From JBFGCM01 sp041581135 (GTDB taxonomy: Bacteria; Actinomycetota; Acidimicrobiia; Spongiisociales; UBA5794), in contig JBFGCM010000021.1 of assembly GCA_041581135.1 (NCBI GenBank), positions 1-43,261 of the forward strand: 43,261 nt of DNA, read 5' to 3'. Shown here piece by piece: positions 31,883 through 39,950 of this stretch. The position numbers were made by a program, and so were the translations under genes. Position 1 is the first letter of the stretch. Every line of letters begins with the position of its first letter. Under the pieces are notes generated by a model, which was not told where the DNA came from, ran no database searches, and saw only the letters and a list, made by a program, of their open reading frames with translations.

Positions 31883-32509
31883 GTGGACTACCGAGAGCTC
31901 GAAGAGACCATCACGCGACTCGAGTCAGTGCAAGCCGTCCGCATCCTCGCCGACGACGACCGCGTCACCGAGGTGCATGTGCTGGCCGCTCCCGCCAAGG
32001 CACCCAAGCAGGTCGTGCGTGACATCCAATCGCTCGCCATGGCTCGCTTCGGCACCAACATCGACCGGCGAGTGATCTCGGTGGTCCAGATCGCTCCCGA
32101 GGCGGTTCCACAGCCGTCCGCCGAGCGACCGGCGCTGGCCGGGATCAAGGAGACCCCGGATGGGAACCGCACCACCATCTCGGTGGGCCTCATGTGGCAC
32201 GGACGACAGTACGTCGGAAGCTCCAGCGGTCCGAGCGTGGCATCGGCACGGCTCCGGCTCATCGGCGAGGCCACCCTTCACGCCGTCGAGGACATGCTCG
32301 AGGACGGTTCGGTGCCGCTGGCGCTGGACGCTGTCGGCCCCGCCACAGTTGGGCTGCGCGAGATCCTCATCGCCGTCGTCGTCTCGGCGAACGGCCTCGA
32401 GGAGGAGGTCGCCGTCGGCTCGGCCATCTCCACCGGCGACGAAGGCGAAGCAACGGTGCGCGCGGTCCTCGACGCGCTGAACCGACGCCTCAGCAAGACG
32501 GCACCGTGA
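31883..32509 (+). CDS. Two-domain protein of unknown function (208 aa)
   Basis: A cytoplasmic protein with no signal peptide. The N-terminal 65 residues read like a small alpha-beta domain with a sharply conserved-looking pattern (VTEVHVLAAPAKAPKQVVRD, then FGTNIDRRVISVVQI) that I have the impression of seeing in uncharacterised bacterial proteins. The C-terminal 110 residues have GSSSGPSVASARLRLIGEA and end in ATVRAVLDALNRRL; this recalls, weakly, the LeuA-type dimer/regulatory domain. No function is claimed. The start is GTG at 31883 with AAGGAGGA upstream. It overlaps the GGT gene by 4 nt (GTGA). Confidence 0.8.
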   Translation: MDYRELEETITRLESVQAVRILADDDRVTEVHVLAAPAKAPKQVVRDIQSLAMARFGTNIDRRVISVVQIAPEAVPQPSAERPALAGIKETPDGNRTTISVGLMWHGRQYVGSSSGPSVASARLRLIGEATLHAVEDMLEDGSVPLALDAVGPATVGLREILIAVVVSANGLEEEVAVGSAISTGDEGEATVRAVLDALNRRLSKTAP

Positions 32510-34077
32510 CCGACCGGCTTCAGGCGTCCGGCGACGCCGTGGCCGTCACCCCACACCACCTGGCCACCGATGCAGCCATCGCCACGCTGCGCCGTGGCGG
32601 CAACGGGGTCGATGCCGCCGTCGTCGCCAACGCGGTACTGGGAGTGGTGCAACCCACCACGTGCGGCATCGGGGGCGATCTCTTCGCGCTCATCCACCAG
32701 CCCGGATCCCGCACGCCGCTGGCCCTCAACGCATCCGGGCGGGCCGGCGGCGGCACGGACGCGGCGGCGCTGCGCGGGTCCGGGCTCGATTCCATACCGC
32801 TCCGCCACCCGGCGACGGTGACAGTTCCGGGGTGCGTCGACGGATGGTTCGCGCTGCATGCCAGGTTCGGCTCGATGTCGATGAGCGATCTGTTGGCGCC
32901 TGCGATCGGACACGCCTGGGACGGGTTCCGGGCCAGCGTGGAACTCGCCGACGCCCTCCGCCGCATCCAGCCACTCCTGGCCGACCGACCTTCGGCCGCG
33001 GGTTTGTACCCCGGCGGCGAGCCACCTGCCGCCGACACCCGCCTGCGCCGGCCCGACCTCGCCGCGACTCTGGAAGGGATCGCCGCGGACGGTCGTGACG
33101 GCTTCTATGCCGGTCCGGTGGCCCGCGGCATCGCAGAGGCCACCGGCGGCATCATCACGCCGGCCGATCTCGCCGTCACCCAGGCGGAGTGGACCGCTCC
33201 AATGAGCGCCGACGTCTTCGGCAAGACTGCATGGACCATCCCGCCCAACAGCCAGGGATACCTGGTGCTGGCCGCGGCGATGATCTTCGAGCGGCTCGAC
33301 CCGGTGCGGGACCCCCAGCAGGCTCCCTTCCACCACGCTGCCATCGAGGCATATCGGGCGGTGGCCTGGGAGCGGGACGAGATCCTGAGCGATCCGGACA
33401 CCTCGGCGATGCCCGTGCACGAACTCGTCGACCCCGATCGGCTGGCGCAGCGGGCGGCCTCGATCCATCCAGACCGGGTGACGCCTTGGCCGGCGGCACA
33501 CGCCATGCCGGGCGGAACGGCCTACCTGACGGTGCTCGACGCCGATGGGATGGGTGTGTCGCTCATCCAATCGAACTTCCACGGCATCGGAAGCGGCCTC
33601 GACGCCGGGCCCACCGGCGTCTTCCTCCACAACCGTGGCGCCGGCTTCAACCTGAGACCCGGCCACCCCAATGAGTGGACACCCGGCAGGCGGCCGCGCC
33701 ACACGCTGGCACCCACCCTGTGGACGGCCGGCGAGAAACTCGACATGCTGCTCGGAACTCGCGGCGGCATCCATCAGCCGCAGCTGCTCCTCCACGCCGC
33801 CGTGTTGCGCTACCACGCGGGGCTGGACGGGGCTGCGGTACAAGAGTTCCCGCGGTGGACCATCCGCGACATCGCACCGGCGCCGCAATCGCAGATCGCC
33901 GTGGAGACCGGGTTCCCCGCCGTCGACGCACTGCAGGCGCTGGGACATCGCGTGCGCCATTCGGATGAGCCCCGCATGGTTGGGTGGGGTCCGATCTCGA
34001 TGATCGACGCCGCTGGAGCGACGCCTTCGGGGTACGCCGACCCCCGAATCTCGAACTCGTCGGCTCAGGTCGCCTGA
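32506..34077 (+). CDS. Gamma-glutamyltransferase family protein
   Basis: A 523-aa Ntn hydrolase that should self-cleave before Thr338, giving chains of 337 and 186 residues. The nucleophile region is GGTAYLTVLDADG; downstream are SNFHGIGSGL and GTRGGIHQPQ, the latter of the YwrD-like bacterial branch. No signal peptide is seen, so it is probably intracellular. The natural substrate could be a gamma-glutamyl compound, or, since actinobacteria use mycothiol, a related amide; unknown. The GTG start overlaps the preceding stop by 4 nt, so the two proteins are translationally coupled. Confidence 0.93.
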   Translation: MTDRLQASGDAVAVTPHHLATDAAIATLRRGGNGVDAAVVANAVLGVVQPTTCGIGGDLFALIHQPGSRTPLALNASGRAGGGTDAAALRGSGLDSIPLRHPATVTVPGCVDGWFALHARFGSMSMSDLLAPAIGHAWDGFRASVELADALRRIQPLLADRPSAAGLYPGGEPPAADTRLRRPDLAATLEGIAADGRDGFYAGPVARGIAEATGGIITPADLAVTQAEWTAPMSADVFGKTAWTIPPNSQGYLVLAAAMIFERLDPVRDPQQAPFHHAAIEAYRAVAWERDEILSDPDTSAMPVHELVDPDRLAQRAASIHPDRVTPWPAAHAMPGGTAYLTVLDADGMGVSLIQSNFHGIGSGLDAGPTGVFLHNRGAGFNLRPGHPNEWTPGRRPRHTLAPTLWTAGEKLDMLLGTRGGIHQPQLLLHAAVLRYHAGLDGAAVQEFPRWTIRDIAPAPQSQIAVETGFPAVDALQALGHRVRHSDEPRMVGWGPISMIDAAGATPSGYADPRISNSSAQVA

Positions 34078-34193
34078 CAAGAGCGCCGCCAGCCCTGGAA
34101 AATACCGGGAGGCGAGGTTGCGCCCGTCCCCGTGTGGCCTCTAGCCTCGTCGACGGCCGAGCCAGGCAGCGCTGGCCTGAAGCGACCATCGAG

Positions 34194-34961
34194 GTGCACT
34201 TGCGGCCCCGTTATCCGCTTGCCCTCCTGGGCATTCTGGTGATCATCGTCACGGCGTTGATCGGCGTTGCGGCATTCTCTCCGGATGCCGCCCAAGACGT
34301 CGCGCCCACTGTGGACCTTCCGAGCCACGCCACAGGCAGGGCAGCGGCAACCGTTTTCGCAGATCCGCTGGCCGAGCGCGGGGACGCCGCCCCCGCAGCG
34401 CCGGACCCCGCACCGCTTCTCGCCGCAGCGGCGCTGGCTCCCGAGCCCACGACCACGACCTCCACGGCCCCCCCGCCATCCACAACGACCAGCACCGCCG
34501 CCCCGGTCATCGCCGCCACGACCACCACCACGGCACCACCGCCACCACCCACCACCACGACCACCGCTCCGCCACCACCACCCACCACCACGACCACCGC
34601 TCCGCCACCACCCACCACCACGACCACGGCACCACCGCCACCGGACCAGGGCGGGGAACGCGACGTCGAAGAGTGGCGCAGTCTCGTGTCCGAGTACTTC
34701 CCCGAGGACATGGTGGACGATGCGTTGAGGGTCATCGATTGCGAGAGCAATGGCGACCCCTCGGCCTACAACGCCTCCTCCGGGGCATCGGGCTTGTTCC
34801 AGTTCATTCCCAGCACCTGGGCGATTGCGGCGCCTGCGGCAGGACACGATGGGGCCAGCCCGTTCGATCCGGTCGCCAATGTGGCCTCGGCGTGGTGGCT
34901 GGTGCAGGACAGCATCGACTGGATCGGCGATCCGTGGTGGCACTGGAACTGCAAGCCGTAG
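34194..34961 (+). CDS. Membrane-anchored lytic transglycosylase-like protein
   Basis: A 255-aa protein. One N-terminal helix (PLALLGILVIIVTALIG) is followed by about 120 residues of Ala/Thr/Pro-rich linker with tandem TTTTTAPPPPP units. The last 75 residues are a goose-lysozyme/SLT-like domain: CESNGDPSAYN with catalytic Glu at about 184, SGASGLFQFIPSTW, and a C-terminal HWNCKP. The two Cys probably form a disulfide. It should cleave peptidoglycan glycan strands. The start could instead be TTG at 34200, which has GAGG 5 nt upstream. Confidence 0.9.
   Translation: MHLRPRYPLALLGILVIIVTALIGVAAFSPDAAQDVAPTVDLPSHATGRAAATVFADPLAERGDAAPAAPDPAPLLAAAALAPEPTTTTSTAPPPSTTTSTAAPVIAATTTTTAPPPPPTTTTTAPPPPPTTTTTAPPPPTTTTTAPPPPDQGGERDVEEWRSLVSEYFPEDMVDDALRVIDCESNGDPSAYNASSGASGLFQFIPSTWAIAAPAAGHDGASPFDPVANVASAWWLVQDSIDWIGDPWWHWNCKP
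34518..34643 (+). repeat. Tandem TTTTTAPPPPP-encoding repeats
   Basis: Roughly four units of about 33 nt built from ACC/ACG and CCA/CCG codons inside the transglycosylase gene. The units differ slightly in length. Such tracts can vary in copy number between strains. Confidence 0.8.
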
Positions 34962-34980
34962 CCCGGGCATTTCGACTGAG

Positions 34981-34986
34981 TATCAT
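34981..34986 (+). promoter_or_regulatory. -10 hexamer of a probable leaderless promoter (HhH protein)
   Basis: TATCAT ends 6 nt before the ATG at 34993. It is one of the clearest leaderless arrangements in the window. Confidence 0.5.
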
Positions 34987-34992
34987 CGCCGG

Positions 34993-35418
34993 ATGCGAAA
35001 ACTCCTCCGATTCATAGGGTTGGTTGCGGGGCTCGCCGGCGTGGCGTGGATGGTCAAGGACAAGCTCGTCCCTGCCCCGCAGACGCCCGTGTCACATCCT
35101 CCGGCCTTCCGTAGCTCCTCACCGCCCGCCCAACTCGACAGGCCGCCCGCCGATCGCCCCGACTCCGCCCCATCGGGCCGGGCCACCACGGGACCGCCAT
35201 CTTCCGTACCGGAGCAGCCCAGCCCCCCGGCCACCGGCGGCGACGACCTCACCTCCATCAAGGGCATCGGTCCGGTCTACGCCGGGCGCCTCAACGGACT
35301 GGGCATCACGACGTTCGCCGCGCTGGCCGCCGCCGACGCCGCGGAGCTCGCCGAGCAACTCGACGTGGCCGAGTCACAGACCACGGATTGGATCGAACAG
35401 GCCGGAGCGCTCGGCTAG
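34993..35418 (+). CDS. Membrane-anchored helix-hairpin-helix protein
   Basis: A 141-aa protein with a basic N-terminus and one hydrophobic helix (RFIGLVAGLAGVAWMV), a Pro/Ser-rich linker of about 60 residues, and a C-terminal HhH-type domain (LTSIKGIGPVYAGRLNGLGI, then TFAALAAADAAELAEQL). By the positive-inside rule the HhH domain should be outside the membrane, the topology of the DNA receptor ComEA. However, this HhH subtype resembles that in RuvA-like and NADH-dehydrogenase-associated proteins more than ComEA, and no com genes are near. Function is unknown. Confidence 0.8.
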   Translation: MRKLLRFIGLVAGLAGVAWMVKDKLVPAPQTPVSHPPAFRSSSPPAQLDRPPADRPDSAPSGRATTGPPSSVPEQPSPPATGGDDLTSIKGIGPVYAGRLNGLGITTFAALAAADAAELAEQLDVAESQTTDWIEQAGALG

Positions 35419-35459
35419 CTCCTCCGGCCCGGCCCGGCGGCGGGAACCGGCAGCGGCCG

Positions 35460-35465
35460 TACCAT
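35460..35465 (+). promoter_or_regulatory. -10 hexamer of a probable leaderless promoter (rlmN)
   Basis: TACCAT ends 6 nt before the ATG at 35472. Confidence 0.45.
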
Positions 35466-35471
35466 GAGTAG

Positions 35472-36566
35472 ATGGCCGATCGTTCCCCTTACGACGTGGC
35501 GCCCGAGGATCTGGACGACCTCGTGGACGGCGAGCCGCGGTACCGCGCCGAGCAGCTGCAACGCTGGCTCTACGTGACACCCGTGCTACACACCGCCGAC
35601 ATGACGAACCTGCCGCACGCCCTCCGCGATCGGATCGGGCCGTTGTGGCCCTTCACCCGGGAAATCGAGCGGCGCGGCGACGACGACACGACCCGGAAGT
35701 GGCTGTTCCGAGCCCCCGATGCCGCTTCCATCGAGACCGTCATGATGGGCTACCCCAAGCGCACGACCCTCTGCATCTCGAGCCAGGCTGGGTGTGCAAT
35801 GGCTTGCTCGTTCTGCGCCACCGGACAATTCGGGTTCGAGCGCCAACTCACCGCCGGCGAGATCGTCGCCCAGGTCGCCTACGCCAACGCCACGCTCGCC
35901 ACCGACCCCATCACCGGCTCTCCCGGGCGTGTGACCAACGTGGTCTTCATGGGTATGGGCGAACCACTGGCCAACTACCGGCACGTACGTGAGTCGCTGC
36001 GGCGCCTGATCGAGGTCATGGGGATGTCGGCCCGCTCGATCACGGTGTCCACTGTCGGCGTGGTGCCCGGGATCAACCGCCTGGCCGCCGAACCGTGGAA
36101 GGTGAACCTCGCGGTCAGCCTGCACGCGGCCGACGACGAGCTCCGCTCACGGCTGGTTCCACTCAACCGACGATATGACCTCGAGCAGGTCATTGCCGCC
36201 GCAGAGGGCTTCTTCGCCGCCACCGGAAGGCGGGTCAGCATCGAGTGGACTCTCATCGACGGAGTGAATGACAGCATCGACCAGGCGCGTCGGCTCGCCG
36301 GCATCGCCGCTCGCCTGCGGGCCCACATCAATGTCATCGAGGTGAACCCGACACCACGCGGTGACGACCAGCCTCCGGAGGCGACTCAAACCCGGGCATT
36401 CCTCGCCGAGCTGGCGCGACACGGAGCCAATGCCACCCTGCGGGACACCAAGGGACGCGACATCGACGGGGCGTGCGGCCAGCTCCGCAGCCGGCCGGTC
36501 GACGGCGTCAAGATCGACATCGCGGGGGGCACGGTCAGCGTCGACGCCGCGATCGCCGACGCGTGA
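35472..36566 (+). CDS. rlmN: 23S rRNA (adenine-2503-C2)-methyltransferase
   Basis: A 364-aa radical-SAM enzyme that methylates A2503 of 23S rRNA and A37 of some tRNAs. The N-terminal accessory domain starts PYDVAPEDLDDLVDGEPRYR. The SAM-cluster motif is CISSQAGCAMACSFCATG (CxxxCxxC), followed by NVVFMGMGEP and NLAVSLHAADDE. The second catalytic Cys is in DIDGACGQL near the C-terminus. Length is typical. A -10-like hexamer lies 6 nt before the ATG. Confidence 0.97.
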   Translation: MADRSPYDVAPEDLDDLVDGEPRYRAEQLQRWLYVTPVLHTADMTNLPHALRDRIGPLWPFTREIERRGDDDTTRKWLFRAPDAASIETVMMGYPKRTTLCISSQAGCAMACSFCATGQFGFERQLTAGEIVAQVAYANATLATDPITGSPGRVTNVVFMGMGEPLANYRHVRESLRRLIEVMGMSARSITVSTVGVVPGINRLAAEPWKVNLAVSLHAADDELRSRLVPLNRRYDLEQVIAAAEGFFAATGRRVSIEWTLIDGVNDSIDQARRLAGIAARLRAHINVIEVNPTPRGDDQPPEATQTRAFLAELARHGANATLRDTKGRDIDGACGQLRSRPVDGVKIDIAGGTVSVDAAIADA

Positions 36567-36574
36567 CGTCTTCC

Positions 36575-36580
36575 TACCAT
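36575..36580 (+). promoter_or_regulatory. -10-like hexamer of the bcp promoter
   Basis: TACCAT just after the rlmN stop. A leader of about 25 nt with GGAGGG 6 nt before the GTG at 36611 would result. Confidence 0.35.
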
Positions 36581-36610
36581 CACACCGATCCCGACAACGG
36601 AGGGACCCCT

Positions 36611-37090
36611 GTGACCCCATCGAACACGAGGCTGGAACCGGGTGACGAGGCGCCCTTCTTCTCCCGACTCGACCACGAGGGCAACGAGGTGACCCTCGAC
36701 GACTATGCGGGGCACCGCTTCGTCGTCTACTTCTACCCCCGAGCGTTCACGCCGGGATGCACCACGGAATCATGCGATTTCCGTGATCGATACCAGACGT
36801 TCTACGCGGCCGGCTACGAGATCGTGGGCGTCAGTCCGGATCCGGTGGACGAGCTCGACCGGTTCAAGGCCGAGCACGACCTGCCGTTCCCCCTCTTGTC
36901 CGACGAGGACCACTCGATGGCCGAGGCCTACGGGGCGTGGGGCACCAAGTCGAACTATGGCAAGGAATACGAGGGTCTGATTCGCTCCACGGTGGTGATC
37001 GACGAGGCGGGCAGGGTCGCCCAGGCCTGGTACAACGTTCGCGCCAAGGGTCACGCCGACCGCGTCCAGCGGGAGCTCGTTGCCGGTTGA
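36611..37090 (+). CDS. bcp: Thiol peroxidase, BCP/PrxQ type
   Basis: A 159-aa peroxiredoxin that reduces hydroperoxides in the cytoplasm. The active site is FTPGCTTESCDFRD, with the peroxidatic Cys and a resolving Cys five residues later, as in the atypical 2-Cys subgroup. Other landmarks are FYPRAFTPG and GVSPDPVDELDRFKAEHDLPF. The start is GTG at 36611, set by GGAGGG upstream. It follows rlmN by 44 nt. Confidence 0.96.
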   Translation: MTPSNTRLEPGDEAPFFSRLDHEGNEVTLDDYAGHRFVVYFYPRAFTPGCTTESCDFRDRYQTFYAAGYEIVGVSPDPVDELDRFKAEHDLPFPLLSDEDHSMAEAYGAWGTKSNYGKEYEGLIRSTVVIDEAGRVAQAWYNVRAKGHADRVQRELVAG

Positions 37091-37104
37091 TCGGTTCGGC
37101 CGAG

Positions 37105-37110
37105 TAGCCT
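37105..37110 (+). promoter_or_regulatory. -10-like hexamer before the poly-Thr protein gene
   Basis: TAGCCT, 9 nt before the ATG at 37120. The spacing is slightly long for leaderless transcription. Confidence 0.3.
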
Positions 37111-37119
37111 CTCGGCCGC

Positions 37120-37881
37120 ATGAGGGGACTCACCGGATGCCTTGCCGCGCTCGCGGCACTCATCATCGCTATGCCGGCCCACGCTGCGATCACGAACGTG
37201 GCGCCGGAAACCGTGGAAACCACCGAGAGCGGCATGCCCGTGGCGGTGAAGGTCGCCATGAACTCGCCGGCGGGCCGCGGCACCGACCCCACCACGTGCC
37301 TGGTCATCAGCGGACCGGTGTCGGCCAGCGCCGCGCCAGCCTGCGGCCAGGGAGAGTGGTCGTCGACCGTCACGATCTCGGCGGCTCCGTTGGGCGTCTC
37401 GACGCTCACGCTGCTCGAGCAGCAGATCGAACCGACGCGCGTCATCGACCAGTTCGAGGTCACCGTCACCGTCTCACCCGATGCGACGACCACTACGACG
37501 ACGAGTACGACCACTACGACCACGACCACTACGACCACGACCACCACCACGACCACATCGACCACGACGAGTACCACCACGGCGGCTCCGCCGGCGACGA
37601 CCACCACGACGGAACCCGAGACCACCACCACCACCGGCACGCCGACCACCGGAGCGCCGACCATCGCCGCACCACCGACCACACTGATCGCAGCCGCCGA
37701 GGACGCGGCAGCCTCGGCAGTCGAGCAGGGACAGGCAGAGGTGGGGGCGGAAGCCGCCGCCGATATCGCATCGGCCGACCTCGACGCCGCCGAGAGCAGG
37801 CTCCGGGCGCTGCTCCCTTGGTTGGCGATCGTCGCCGGGCTGGCACTCGTGGGTTGGGGCCTGGTCGGATTCGACCGATGA
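37120..37881 (+). CDS. Secreted poly-threonine protein with C-terminal membrane helix
   Basis: A 253-aa protein. Signal peptide residues 1-23 end in AHA; then an extracellular domain of about 95 residues with two or more Cys and beta-strand character (RVIDQFEVTVTVS). A 32-codon run of almost pure Thr follows, then a Thr/Pro/Ala linker, a helical segment rich in Ala and Glu, and a C-terminal helix (LPWLAIVAGLALVGWGLVGF) with a short basic end. It looks like a stalked surface protein, a likely target for O-glycosylation. No family is recognised. It sits 38 nt upstream of galU. Confidence 0.82.
   Translation: MRGLTGCLAALAALIIAMPAHAAITNVAPETVETTESGMPVAVKVAMNSPAGRGTDPTTCLVISGPVSASAAPACGQGEWSSTVTISAAPLGVSTLTLLEQQIEPTRVIDQFEVTVTVSPDATTTTTTSTTTTTTTTTTTTTTTTTSTTTSTTTAAPPATTTTTEPETTTTTGTPTTGAPTIAAPPTTLIAAAEDAAASAVEQGQAEVGAEAAADIASADLDAAESRLRALLPWLAIVAGLALVGWGLVGFDR
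37486..37581 (+). repeat. Threonine-codon microsatellite
   Basis: Thirty-two codons that are ACC, ACG or ACT apart from four serine codons, with locally repeated ACTACGACCACGACC-type units. A simple-sequence tract of this size in a surface protein gene may vary in length by slippage in multiples of three. Confidence 0.85.
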
Positions 37882-37919
37882 GCGGATAGGGTGATGACCG
37901 CAATGACCAGCGAGGCGCG

Positions 37920-38792
37920 ATGACCAAACCAGTACGTAAGGCAGTGTTCCCCGTCGGGGGGCTGGGAACCCGTTTTCTTCCCGCCACCAAGGCCATCCCG
38001 AAGGAGATGCTGCCTGTGGTTGACAAGCCCCTCATCGAGTACAGCATCGACGAGGCGCGGCGAGCGGGCATCGAGCAGTTCGTGTTCGTGACGGCCCGCA
38101 ACAAGTCGGCCATCGAGGACCACCTCGACAGCAACTACGAGCTCGAAGCCACGCTCGCCGCTCGCGGCAAGGACGAGGACCTGGCCGTTCTGACCGAGTG
38201 GCAGCCGTCCGCCGGGCAAGTGGCGTACGTGCGGCAGATGGAGCCCCTCGGCCTGGGGCACGCCGTGTGGTGTGCCCGCGACTTCGTCGGCGATGAGCCG
38301 TTCGCCGTGCTCCTCGCCGACGACCTCATCAAGGGAGAACCGGGAGCCCTGGCCGAGATGGCCGAGATCCACGCCGAGCGTGGCGGCAACGTGATCGCCC
38401 TCATGGAGGTGGAGCCCGAGCACACGAGCCGTTACGGCATCATCACACCGGGCGCAGACGACGGCCGGGTGGTCGAGGTCACCGACCTGGTCGAGAAGCC
38501 GGCACCCGAGGACGCCCCATCCAACCTCGCCATAGTGGGGCGCTACATCCTCCAGCCCGAGGTATTCACGTTCCTGTCGGAGGGCAAACGGGGCGCCGGC
38601 GGCGAGATCCAGCTGACCGATGCCATGGCTCAACTCGAGGGTCTATTTCACGGGGTGCGCTTCCGCGGCACGCGGTTCGACTGCGGCACCAAGGCCGGTT
38701 TCCTCGAGGCGAACGTGGCCTATGCCCTCGAAAGGCCCGGGTTGGGCAGCGACGTGGTGGCGGCGCTAGGGCGGATGGGCTTCACTCGCTGA
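37920..38792 (+). CDS. galU: UTP-glucose-1-phosphate uridylyltransferase
   Basis: A 290-aa nucleotidyltransferase making UDP-glucose for glycans and envelope polymers. The N-terminal signature VFPVGGLGTRFLPATKAIPK and KEMLPVVDKPLIEY are intact, as are LLADDLI for metal binding and VEKPAPEDAPSNLAIVGRY. Length is typical. It precedes tal and pgi, linking sugar-nucleotide synthesis to the hexose-phosphate genes. Confidence 0.97.
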   Translation: MTKPVRKAVFPVGGLGTRFLPATKAIPKEMLPVVDKPLIEYSIDEARRAGIEQFVFVTARNKSAIEDHLDSNYELEATLAARGKDEDLAVLTEWQPSAGQVAYVRQMEPLGLGHAVWCARDFVGDEPFAVLLADDLIKGEPGALAEMAEIHAERGGNVIALMEVEPEHTSRYGIITPGADDGRVVEVTDLVEKPAPEDAPSNLAIVGRYILQPEVFTFLSEGKRGAGGEIQLTDAMAQLEGLFHGVRFRGTRFDCGTKAGFLEANVAYALERPGLGSDVVAALGRMGFTR

Positions 38793-38817
38793 CGCTCGGC
38801 CGATCCGTACCAGCCGC

Positions 38818-38823
38818 TACCGT
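38818..38823 (+). promoter_or_regulatory. -10-like hexamer of the tal-pgi promoter
   Basis: TACCGT, followed by a leader of about 25 nt with AAAGGA 8 nt before the ATG at 38853. Confidence 0.35.
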
Positions 38824-38852
38824 TTGATCGCACCTCCGAAAGGATTCCTCAC

Positions 38853-39950
38853 ATGAGCAAGGCGAAGGAGCTTCACGACGTCGGACAGTCGGTGTGGCTC
38901 GACTTCATCCGGCGCGAGCTGCTGGAGAGTGGCGAACTGGCTCGACTCGTCGACGGTGGCCTGCGCGGCGAGACCAGCAACCCGACCATCTTCCAGAAGG
39001 CGATCGGCGACTCCAACGAGTACGACGACGACATCGCCGCCATTCTCCAAGAGGATCCAGCCGCCGATGCCACCACCGTGCTGGAGCGGCTCATGGTCGC
39101 CGACATCCAGGCGGCCACCGACATCCTTCGCGGCGTGTACGACTCGAGCGATGGTGGCGACGGATTCGTCAGCCTCGAGGTCTCGCCCCTGCTCGCCGCC
39201 GACACCGAGGGGACCATCGCAGAGGCGCGTCGGCTGTGGAAGCTCGTCGACCGACCCAACCTGATGATCAAGGTGCCCGCCACACCAGAGGGCATCCCCG
39301 CCATCACCACGCTGCTGGCGGACGGCGTCAACGTGAACGTGACGCTCATGTTCTCACTCGATCACTATGAGGCCGTCGCCGAGGCGTACATCAAGGGCCT
39401 CGAGCAAGCCGCCGACCCGACCGGTCTGGCCTCGGTTGCTTCGTTCTTCGTGAGCCGGGTCGACACCAAAGTCGACAAGGCGCTGGCGGAAATCGACCAC
39501 CCGGCGGCGCGGGCGCTGGAGGGCAAGATCGCCGTAGCCAACTCGAAGGCGACCTATCAGCGATACCTCCAGATCTTCGAGGGTGACCGCTTTGCCGAGC
39601 TGGCCGCGCGAGGCGCCAAGCCGCAGCGGGTGCTGTGGGCCTCCACCTCGACGAAGAACCCGAACTACCGCGACGTGCTCTACGTGGAGGAGCTCATCGG
39701 GAGGAACACCGTGAACACGCTCCCTCCGGCGACACTCGAGGCTTTCGATGATCACGGCGAGATCAAGGCGGACGCCATCGAGTCGGACGTCGCCGATGCC
39801 TACGTGCAGCTCGCCGCGCTCGGTGGTCTGGGAGTGGACCTCGACGTGCTCACCGAAGAGCTGCAGGTAGAAGGCGTCGACGCCTTCGCCAAATCGTTCG
39901 AGGATCTCCTCGCCGTGGTCGCCGACAAGGTCGCATCCATCCGTGGATGA
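38853..39950 (+). CDS. tal: Transaldolase
   Basis: A 365-aa enzyme of the non-oxidative pentose phosphate pathway, of the long actinobacterial/cyanobacterial class. The family start is SVWLDFIRRELLESGEL...GLRGETSNPTIFQKAI. The Schiff-base lysine is in PNLMIKVPAT, and VNVTLMFSLDHYEAV and RVLWASTSTKNP follow. It overlaps pgi by 8 nt. In several bacteria tal and pgi are fused into one protein, so this overlap places the same pair one step from fusion. Confidence 0.97.
   Translation: MSKAKELHDVGQSVWLDFIRRELLESGELARLVDGGLRGETSNPTIFQKAIGDSNEYDDDIAAILQEDPAADATTVLERLMVADIQAATDILRGVYDSSDGGDGFVSLEVSPLLAADTEGTIAEARRLWKLVDRPNLMIKVPATPEGIPAITTLLADGVNVNVTLMFSLDHYEAVAEAYIKGLEQAADPTGLASVASFFVSRVDTKVDKALAEIDHPAARALEGKIAVANSKATYQRYLQIFEGDRFAELAARGAKPQRVLWASTSTKNPNYRDVLYVEELIGRNTVNTLPPATLEAFDDHGEIKADAIESDVADAYVQLAALGGLGVDLDVLTEELQVEGVDAFAKSFEDLLAVVADKVASIRG

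Noticed and set aside
33511..33520. Loss of the catalytic threonine in the gamma-glutamyltransferase
   Set aside because: Realigning from the DADG end places the Thr of GGTAYL at the nucleophile position, so the enzyme looks intact.
34065..34970. A glycine- and tryptophan-rich minus-strand frame opposite the transglycosylase gene
   Set aside because: The composition is only the complement of the Thr/Pro codon repeats on the plus strand.
37486..37581. A CRISPR-like or non-coding repeat array
   Set aside because: The repeats are codon-phased Thr tracts inside a signal-peptide-bearing gene with no spacers.
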